Shown here piece after piece: positions 24,200 through 30,613 of a DNA stretch of 32,629 nt. Both the position numbers and the translations under genes were made by a program. The notes beneath the pieces were generated by a model, which worked only from the letters and a program-made list of their open reading frames with translations, searched no databases and was not told the origin of the DNA. Position 1 is the first letter of the stretch; every line of letters starts with the position of its first letter. This stretch comes from Candidatus Limihabitans stercoravium (lineage in GTDB: Bacteria; Bacillota; Clostridia; Christensenellales; CAG-314). The stretch lies in contig DVLO01000021.1 of the NCBI GenBank assembly GCA_018715495.1, forward strand, positions 1 through 32,629, read 5' to 3'.

Positions 24200-26533
24200 T
24201 TAATCTGCTTGCTTGTCGAAGGTGTACAGACGGCTTCCGAAATCAAGCATTATGCGTGTGTCGCTGTTGTAGCCGGTGCTTCCCCATTGACAGTTGAGTT
24301 TCATTCCGCTGTTGTTCAAGGCTCTGCCGCTGACGGTGTAGCTTTGTACTTCACTTTTAATTGCAATGTTGTTGTCAATCAGTTGCTGCAATTTTCCGTC
24401 CTGTTTGATCTTGACGGGTGAAATGTGGTTTATCATTGTGCCGAAGAGCTTGACGTTGAAGTTTTGCTGGCGTGTTTGGGCAAGGTAGTTTGTATTGTCG
24501 TCTAAACCACGTGTAACCAGTTTCTCCTGTGGCGGAATGGTTACTGCAATGCCGTTTGTAACGTTGGCGACAGCTTGAGTCTTGTCGGAATTTACCACAA
24601 TCCAACTGCTTTTTCCGTGGGTAAAGATGGATTTTAAGCGGTAGTAGGTGCCGAATTGCAATGTTTTGCGGTATTTCTTATACCATTCGATTTGTTGCTT
24701 TACGGCATTTCTGTCCACACGGTTCAGTGCCGAAAGGTCAAGTTCGTATCCGAATGCTCCTATGCATGCCGTGTTGAAACGGTTGTCGATTGTGGTTGGA
24801 CGGAATGTCTGGTGATTGGGGGAAGTGGACACGTGAGCTCCCATTGTGCTGGGTGGGTAACATGTCAGTGTTCCTTCTTGAATCCGTACTCTGTCGAAGT
24901 TGTCGGTGTTGTCGCTTGCCCAGAACTGCGGCATGTAACACAGCATGCCAAGATCGGCACGGTTGCCACCGCTGGCACAACTTTCAAACAGAATTTCGGG
25001 GAATCTTTTTGTCAGTGTGTCCATTACACGGTAAAGTCCCAATATGTAACGGTGGAAAAATTCCCCCTGGTTTTCAATGACATTGGAAGTGAAGTCCGAC
25101 ATGGGGCGGTTGAAATCCCACTTGACGTAGGAAATGTCCGCCGACGAAAAGACTTCCGTCATGCTGTCAATGATGTACTGACACACTTCGTCGTTGCAGA
25201 AGTCCAACAACAACTGGTTTCGGCTGAGACAGGGCTCATATCTCTTGTTAGTCACTGCCCAGTCGGGATGTTTGCGGTACAGGTCGCTGTCGGGGTTGAC
25301 CATTTCAGGCTCTACCCACACGCCAAATATCAGACCAAGTTTTTTAACCTTGTCGGCAAGACCTTTCAAGCCGTCGGGCAGACGTTTTTTGTTGACTGTC
25401 CAGTCTCCCAGTCCACGGGTGTCGTTGGTGCGGTTGCCAAACCAACCGTCATCCAGGACAAAGAGTTCCGCTCCAAGGTCTTTTGCCGTGCGTGCAATGT
25501 CAAGCAGTTTCTTTTCGGTGAAGTTGAAGTAGGTTGCTTCCCAATTGTTTACCAGTATGGGACGTTCCTTGTACTGCCAACTTCCACGCACAACATTGTC
25601 GTTGATGAAACAGTGGTATTGTTGTGTGAGTCCGTTTGTTCCGTCTGCAGAGTAACACACTGTGCTTTCGGGAGTGTAGAAGGTTTCTTCTGCACCAAGT
25701 TTCCACGAAAAGTTGAAGGGGTTTATTCCGTTTAAAATGCGGATGTTGCCTATGGGGGTTTTTTCCACGATTTCTGCGTGGTTTCCGGAATATACAAGGT
25801 TTATTCCGTAGCAGTCGCCGTGGTCAAATGTACTTTCCGAACTTCGCACCACAATGTAGGGATTGTGGGTATTGGAAGAAATTCCACGTTTACTGTCTAC
25901 CAGCGTCACTCCGTCCTGCACGGGTCGTGTGTTGATGTAACGTTCCCTTGCCCATGCTCCGTCTAACGTATCCAACAGCCAACCTTCATCCTGTATGTCA
26001 ATCTGACTGCTCATTGCACGTTCAACGTACAGCACTTCTTGTGATTGGTTGGTGATGGCTGTGCTTTTTACAATGACGTCGCTGTCCTTGAATGTCGAAT
26101 AGAACAATTGTATTTTTACGCCACGTGCCTGGTCTTTCATGACAACGCACAGCGTTTCTTCCTTGTTGTTGGTGTTGGGAAGATCGGGAATTGCATGATC
26201 TTCTACCATGTACCAGCTGTCAAATTGCAGTTGCATTACTGCGTCATTGTTACCGTCACGCACCACGAACATTGGCTCACGGAAGTCGCCCCGTCCCAAC
26301 GTGGATGCTTCCGTGTCCAGACTGTCCGGCCATACGCTTACGCCGCCTGAGGTAATGCAAATGCTGGTTCCCTGTCCTGTTCCCTGCTTGGGGTAAATAA
26401 ATGCGTAGTCGTCGGTAACTTCAATACGCTTGCCGTAGTGCAGCGTGGCAAGGTGTCCTGTTGGCAGCACTGTAAAGATGTAGCTTGTATTAGGTGTGTT
26501 GATGTGAAAAACATTGTTTTTAACGGATATCAT
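24200..26533 (-). CDS. Alpha-galactosidase, glycoside hydrolase family 36
   Basis: Hydrolyses terminal alpha-galactosides such as raffinose or melibiose, probably in the cytoplasm since no signal peptide is seen. The 777-residue length fits GH36. The protein has an N-terminal beta-sandwich, then the (beta/alpha)8 barrel with FVLDDGWFG, GVWVEPEMVNPDSDLYR, the nucleophile D473 in YVKWDFNR, ESCASGGNRADLG, and the acid/base D541 in WASDNTD. These are the classic GH36 catalytic sites with the expected 68-residue spacing. I chose ATG 26533 with AAAAGGGGG (26540-26548) 6 bases upstream; a longer frame to 26626 would cross the promoter. It leads a two-gene operon with the Gfo/Idh oxidoreductase. No transporter is nearby. 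Confidence 0.93.
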   Translation of the reverse strand: MISVKNNVFHINTPNTSYIFTVLPTGHLATLHYGKRIEVTDDYAFIYPKQGTGQGTSICITSGGVSVWPDSLDTEASTLGRGDFREPMFVVRDGNNDAVMQLQFDSWYMVEDHAIPDLPNTNNKEETLCVVMKDQARGVKIQLFYSTFKDSDVIVKSTAITNQSQEVLYVERAMSSQIDIQDEGWLLDTLDGAWARERYINTRPVQDGVTLVDSKRGISSNTHNPYIVVRSSESTFDHGDCYGINLVYSGNHAEIVEKTPIGNIRILNGINPFNFSWKLGAEETFYTPESTVCYSADGTNGLTQQYHCFINDNVVRGSWQYKERPILVNNWEATYFNFTEKKLLDIARTAKDLGAELFVLDDGWFGNRTNDTRGLGDWTVNKKRLPDGLKGLADKVKKLGLIFGVWVEPEMVNPDSDLYRKHPDWAVTNKRYEPCLSRNQLLLDFCNDEVCQYIIDSMTEVFSSADISYVKWDFNRPMSDFTSNVIENQGEFFHRYILGLYRVMDTLTKRFPEILFESCASGGNRADLGMLCYMPQFWASDNTDNFDRVRIQEGTLTCYPPSTMGAHVSTSPNHQTFRPTTIDNRFNTACIGAFGYELDLSALNRVDRNAVKQQIEWYKKYRKTLQFGTYYRLKSIFTHGKSSWIVVNSDKTQAVANVTNGIAVTIPPQEKLVTRGLDDNTNYLAQTRQQNFNVKLFGTMINHISPVKIKQDGKLQQLIDNNIAIKSEVQSYTVSGRALNNSGMKLNCQWGSTGYNSDTRIMLDFGSRLYTFDKQAD

Positions 26534-26558
26534 GTTTATCCCCCTTTTGTCTAGTATG

Positions 26559-26586
26559 ATTATACCACATTGTGACCGTTTTTCAA
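26559..26586 (-). promoter_or_regulatory. Alpha-galactosidase operon promoter
   Basis: On the minus strand, TTGAAA (26586-26581), a 16-base spacer and a perfect TATAAT (26564-26559). It lies about 25 bases before the ATG, so the leader is short and contains mainly the ribosome binding site. Confidence 0.75.
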
Positions 26587-26737
26587 TACACAACATTAAA
26601 ATTTGGTAATTTGTCCGCCAAGACAAGCAGTAGAGGCACTGCTGGGCAGTGTTTTTGTTCGGTTAGTTTAATGAGCGAAAGCGGTTTTATACATTGTGGT
26701 AATAATGAAAAATAGTTCATGTGTATATTTAAACAAG

Positions 26738-26862
26738 TTATGCACACAAGAGTGTGGAAATGTGGATAACTTTGTGCATAAACCTCAATTTAAGTGAAAA
26801 AACATACATTGCCAGCTTGAAATTTGTCGAAAACGTTACCAAAATCGGTAAAATGTGGATAA
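26738..26862. promoter_or_regulatory. Cluster of four DnaA-box-like sites
   Basis: TTATGCACA (26738-26746, +), TGTGGATAA (26761-26769, -), TGTGCATAA (26773-26781, -) and TGTGGATAA (26854-26862, -). Two are perfect TTATCCACA boxes and two fit TTATNCACA. Three lie within 44 bases, beside an AT-rich segment. This fits an origin of replication or a DnaA-regulated promoter; there is no dnaA or dnaN in the window. Confidence 0.55.
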
Positions 26863-26931
26863 CTTGCATACAATTGCAGAGGCACAGGCTTAAAAAAGTT
26901 GAGAGAGTGTGTATTTCATTGCGGTAAAATC

Positions 26932-26960
26932 TTGCTTTTTGCACATTAAATATGTATAAT
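26932..26960 (+). promoter_or_regulatory. Promoter of the metallophosphoesterase gene
   Basis: TTGCTT (26932-26937), 17-base spacer and a perfect TATAAT (26955-26960). The -35 is weak. Transcription would start about 50 bases before the GTG. Confidence 0.55.
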
Positions 26961-27017
26961 GTTTAGGTATTTGTTTAAAGAGATTGAGTAAAAACACAGT
27001 AGAACAGGGGGAGTGCA

Positions 27018-27776
27018 GTGAAAAAAGTCGGCATTATTACTGATTGTCACGGCAATGTAGAAGCATTGCAGGCAATTGTCGGGTTGTTCAACGAACAGGG
27101 CGTTGAGGAAATTTTCCACACGGGCGACGTGGTGGATATAGGATTTCAGAGCAAGCAATGCCTTGATTTTTTATTGGGTTTGCCCAATTGCACACTGACT
27201 CTTGGCAATCATGATTACGACTACCTTATCGACAGGCGGCAACACTTGCCCATGTCACACGTTTCGGCGGAGCACAAGGCGTTTGTCTTTGACAGTATTG
27301 GCGAAGATTACCGCAAGTTTGTTGAGCGTTTCCCCATTGCCGTGGTGCGCAGTTGGTACGGTAAGACATTTGTTTTTACTCATTACGCTTCGGCGGAGCA
27401 CAACTTTTCGAAGACCGGCTGGATTTTTGACAAGATTGACAGCTACCCTACGGCGGAATCATTTGACAGAATGTTTCAGTACAATGCCGACGGTGTGTTT
27501 TTCGGACACAAGCATGAGGCCTGCGACATTGTGGGAAGAAGCACCTACGTTGATGTGGGGTCCATTGCATGTCATCCCGATGCCGTTGCCAAAGGAATCA
27601 TATTGACGGTAACACGTGACGGCTGGAACTACCAACGTGTATCGGCACCTTACAACAGGGAAAAATACGTCACACAGATGTTGAAGTCGGGTTTACCTGA
27701 CGCACAATATATGCTTGATTTTTATTACGATCACATCTACGGGGTAGATGGCACAAAAGAAGGGGGGAAAATATGA
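27018..27776 (+). CDS. Calcineurin-like metallophosphoesterase
   Basis: A 252-residue cytoplasmic phosphoesterase with all core metal-binding motifs: D9/H11 (DCHGN), D37 (GDVVD), N64/H65 (GNHD), H122 (FTHYAS) and H164/H166 (FGHKH). The arrangement is that of small two-metal phosphodiesterases in the YfcE/MJ0936-like group; substrate could be a cyclic nucleotide, a phospho-diester or a nucleotide, and cannot be told from sequence. GTG 27018 is supported by GGGGGAG (27007-27013) 4 bases upstream. The stop codon overlaps the ATG of the DUF1846 gene (ATGA), so the two genes are translationally coupled. Confidence 0.85.
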   Translation: MKKVGIITDCHGNVEALQAIVGLFNEQGVEEIFHTGDVVDIGFQSKQCLDFLLGLPNCTLTLGNHDYDYLIDRRQHLPMSHVSAEHKAFVFDSIGEDYRKFVERFPIAVVRSWYGKTFVFTHYASAEHNFSKTGWIFDKIDSYPTAESFDRMFQYNADGVFFGHKHEACDIVGRSTYVDVGSIACHPDAVAKGIILTVTRDGWNYQRVSAPYNREKYVTQMLKSGLPDAQYMLDFYYDHIYGVDGTKEGGKI

Positions 27777-29263
27777 GACAACTGGGGTTTGACAACGAAA
27801 AGTATCTGCAACTTCAATCGCAAAAAATCATGGAACGCATTGAGGAATTTGGCGGAAAACTTTACCTTGAATTTGGCGGAAAACTGTTTGACGACAATCA
27901 CGCATCAAGAGTTTTGCCGGGATTTGAGCCTGACAGCAAGGTTAGGATGCTGTCCACCATCAAGGACAAGGTGGAAGTCATCATCGTAATCAACGCTGCA
28001 GACATTGCTAAAAACAAGCTGCGTTCCGACATAGGAATCACCTACGACGAAGACTGTTTCCGTATTGTGGACATATTGACGCAAAGGGGACTGTACGTCG
28101 GAAGCGTCGTAATTTCGCAGTTTAACAAAACCAACACTGCGGCTGTTGCGTTTGAAAAGAAGTTGAAGAAAAACGGCATCAAGGTGTACCATCATTACAC
28201 AATCGAAGGTTACCCGTACAATCTGCAACACGTTGTCAGCGAAGAAGGGCTGGGCAAGAACGAATACATCGAAACAACAAGAGAATTGATTGTTGTCACC
28301 GCACCGGGACCGGGAAGCGGCAAGATGGCAACCTGTCTGTCACAGCTTTATCACGAAGGAAAGCGTGGGGTAAAGGCAGGATACGCCAAGTACGAGACAT
28401 TCCCCATCTGGAATCTTCCATTGAATCACCCTGTAAACATTGCCTACGAAGCGGCAACCGCCGACCTCAACGACGTCAACATGATTGACCCGTGGCACTT
28501 GCAGGCTTACGGCAGTTCGGCAGTCAACTACAACCGTGACATTGAGGTTTTCCCTGTGCTCAACAATCTGTTTGAAAAGTTGTTGGGAGAATCCCCCTAC
28601 AAGTCACCCACAGACATGGGGGTCAACATGGCAGGATTCTGTATAAGTGACGACGAAGTTTGTTGTAAGGCAAGCTGTCAGGAAATAATTCGCAGATACT
28701 ACCAGGCACTGGTGGCGCAGCGTAAAGGTGCCGACAACGGCAACGAACTGGAAAAGATTTCCATCATCATGAGTAAGTTGGGTATCAAGAGTACCGACCG
28801 CAATGTGGTGGTGGAAGCGTTGTATCACAGCAGAAAATACAATGTTCCCTCTGCAGCAATGCAACTCAACGACGGAACAATCGTGTTGGGTAAGACATCC
28901 GACCTCATGGGTTGTGCGTCGGCGTTGTTGCTCAATGCGTTGAAGGTGCTTGCGGGTATTCCCGACCATGTCAAACTGATTGCCCCCAACGCAATAGAAC
29001 CTATACAAAAACTCAAGACGGAAAGTTTCGGGGACTTCACGGCACAGCTTCACACCGACGAAGTGTTGATTGCCTTGTCCGTGTCGGCGTCGGAACATCA
29101 ACTTGCGCAAAAAGCACTTGAACAGTTGCCCAATCTGAGAGGTTGTCAGTTCCACTCAACCGTAATCCCCCCTCACGTAGATGAAAAGATCTTCCGTAAG
29201 TTGGGAATAGAGGCAACCAGCGAACCTGTGTATGCATCCAAGCGTGTGTACTACAATCGTTGA
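27773..29263 (+). CDS. DUF1846 family protein
   Basis: A 496-residue protein matching the DUF1846 family in length and sequence (start MRQLGFDNEKYLQLQSQKI; EFGGKL repeated at about residues 25 and 34; SDIGITYDEDCFRI; NHPVNIAYEAATADLNDVN). A P-loop-like APGPGSGKM (177-185) is the most obvious ligand-binding motif. The family is common in Bacillota and lacks an established function that I can state. ATG 27773 is preceded by AAGGGGGG and overlaps the phosphoesterase stop by four bases. Co-transcription with a phosphoesterase might hint at nucleotide metabolism, but that is inference. A strong terminator follows. Confidence 0.9.
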   Translation: MRQLGFDNEKYLQLQSQKIMERIEEFGGKLYLEFGGKLFDDNHASRVLPGFEPDSKVRMLSTIKDKVEVIIVINAADIAKNKLRSDIGITYDEDCFRIVDILTQRGLYVGSVVISQFNKTNTAAVAFEKKLKKNGIKVYHHYTIEGYPYNLQHVVSEEGLGKNEYIETTRELIVVTAPGPGSGKMATCLSQLYHEGKRGVKAGYAKYETFPIWNLPLNHPVNIAYEAATADLNDVNMIDPWHLQAYGSSAVNYNRDIEVFPVLNNLFEKLLGESPYKSPTDMGVNMAGFCISDDEVCCKASCQEIIRRYYQALVAQRKGADNGNELEKISIIMSKLGIKSTDRNVVVEALYHSRKYNVPSAAMQLNDGTIVLGKTSDLMGCASALLLNALKVLAGIPDHVKLIAPNAIEPIQKLKTESFGDFTAQLHTDEVLIALSVSASEHQLAQKALEQLPNLRGCQFHSTVIPPHVDEKIFRKLGIEATSEPVYASKRVYYNR

Positions 29264-29292
29264 GTGTTAAATGGTAAATTAAACATCAATTA

Positions 29293-29328
29293 AAAAACGC
29301 CCTTGAAAATCACATTTCAGGGGCGTTT
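29293..29328 (+). terminator. DUF1846 gene terminator
   Basis: A 15-bp stem AAAACGCCCTTGAAA (29293-29307) with TTTCAGGGGCGTTTT (29314-29328), one G-T wobble, and a short loop. It lies about 30 bases past the stop codon. Confidence 0.9.
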
Positions 29329-29519
29329 TCTTGTGCCATTTAGTGTTCTAAATTTACGATTTTTGCCACAACGTCATTAAATTTACGGCGTTTATAAACA
29401 GTGTTTCTATATTTTTATTTATAAAGTTTTAAATAATAACTATTTCGTCAGCCTTTAGTTGTACAAGTCTTTACTGATATTATACGAAATTATCAAAATT
29501 GCTGCGGTTCACGTTGCCG

Positions 29520-30326
29520 TTACTCTTTGGTCAAAACAGTTGATGTGGTAATTTTGCGAAATTCGGTAGGGCGCATTCCCGTTTGTTTGTGGAAAAATCT
29601 TGAAAAGTACAATGGGTCGTTCATTCCCACGGAGTTGGCAATGTTGTTTATTGAGTAGTCGGTGTAAGTCAACAGGTACTGTGCACGCTTGAGTCTGAGA
29701 TCGTTCAACAATTCCAGCGGCGAACAGCCGTAGGCGTTTTTGCAAATGCGGAACAATTGTACTCTTGAGATGTAACATGCGTCGGCTATCATCTGTACTG
29801 TCAGTTTGTCGTGCAGGTTTCCTTCGATGTAGTCGGTAATGAGAAACAGTATGTCGCTTTGTTTGGTTGTCTTTTCCGCTTCGTTGGGGAATTGCTCCGT
29901 GTATGTCGCAAGCAACAGGTCAAGATTGGCACTTTTTACAAAAGAATTGGATTTAAAGTAGGATTGTACTGCATTTTTAAACAGGGGGTACAGCACCTCT
30001 TTGTCAATTGGAGGTGAAACTCTGTTTTTTTGCGTAAAGGAAGTCTGTGAAATCAGGTAATCGGCTTTTTCCCCCTTGAAGTTTACCCATACGTAGTGCC
30101 ATGGGTCTTTATCGTCAGCGTAGTAATAGGCTAATTCGTAGGGAAACAGTATGAATGACTGTCCTTGACTTACCTTTACCGTCTTGCCGTTGGTTTCGAC
30201 GTATCCTACGCCTTCTACAACGTAATGTATTATGTATTCCATACGCACGGCAGGCCCGTAACTTGATCCTACCGTCTTGTATTCTTCTCCTGCGAAAATA
30301 AGTCGCAAGTCGTCGTAATTTTTCAT
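29520..30326 (-). CDS. AraC-family transcriptional regulator
   Basis: A 268-residue regulator with an N-terminal cupin-like sensor domain (about 15-100, with YVETNGKTVKVSQGQSFILF and PWHYVWVNFKG) and a C-terminal AraC DNA-binding domain (about 168-262). Both helix-turn-helix units are visible: LTVQMIADACYISRVQLFRI and YSINNIANSVGMNDPLYFSR, ending with the usual FHKQTGMRPTEFR. Members like this usually sense a sugar and activate nearby catabolic genes. ATG 30326 has AGAGG about 5 bases upstream. It is divergent from a large lipoprotein gene, which is its most likely target, and near the alpha-galactosidase operon. Its promoter is unusually distant, giving a leader of about 200 bases. Confidence 0.9.
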   Translation of the reverse strand: MKNYDDLRLIFAGEEYKTVGSSYGPAVRMEYIIHYVVEGVGYVETNGKTVKVSQGQSFILFPYELAYYYADDKDPWHYVWVNFKGEKADYLISQTSFTQKNRVSPPIDKEVLYPLFKNAVQSYFKSNSFVKSANLDLLLATYTEQFPNEAEKTTKQSDILFLITDYIEGNLHDKLTVQMIADACYISRVQLFRICKNAYGCSPLELLNDLRLKRAQYLLTYTDYSINNIANSVGMNDPLYFSRFFHKQTGMRPTEFRKITTSTVLTKE

Positions 30327-30540
30327 TTTAACCTCTTTTCTTGTTTGAAATGCCTTGGTTAGTCAGGGTACTTTGCTCTGGCAACCACAGGACGAAATTT
30401 AATTCAAACAGCTTTAGGATATTTTGAGCGGTTGGTGGGTTTTGTCGATTTCGTTACCTTTTTTCAGTCCACAATGTAACAATTGTCCATAAAGATGCAA
30501 CGCTTATCTATGGAAAGTGAAACAAATTTATATTACAGTT

Positions 30541-30569
30541 ATTATACCAGTAGAATGTTCGCATGTCAA
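30541..30569 (-). promoter_or_regulatory. Promoter of the AraC-type regulator
   Basis: On the minus strand, a perfect TTGACA (30569-30564), a 17-base spacer and a perfect TATAAT (30546-30541). It lies only about 45 bases upstream of the divergent lipoprotein ATG, so it overlaps that gene's control region. Confidence 0.75.
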
Positions 30570-30613
30570 TGCGTAAAGAGATAAATTAACTTAATCAAAA
30601 GGAGCTAAAAACC

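Larger units (their letters stand above)
26534..27017. other. AT-rich divergent intergenic region with DnaA-box cluster
   Basis: About 480 bases between divergent transcription units. It contains the alpha-galactosidase promoter (-), an AT-rich stretch (about 26660-26740), four DnaA-box-like 9-mers (26738-26862) and the metallophosphoesterase promoter (+). No gene is credible here. Confidence 0.6.

Noticed and set aside
24656..25735. 359-residue open frame antisense to the alpha-galactosidase gene
   Set aside because: Wholly inside a clear GH36 gene with intact catalytic motifs; composition is typical of antisense shadow frames.
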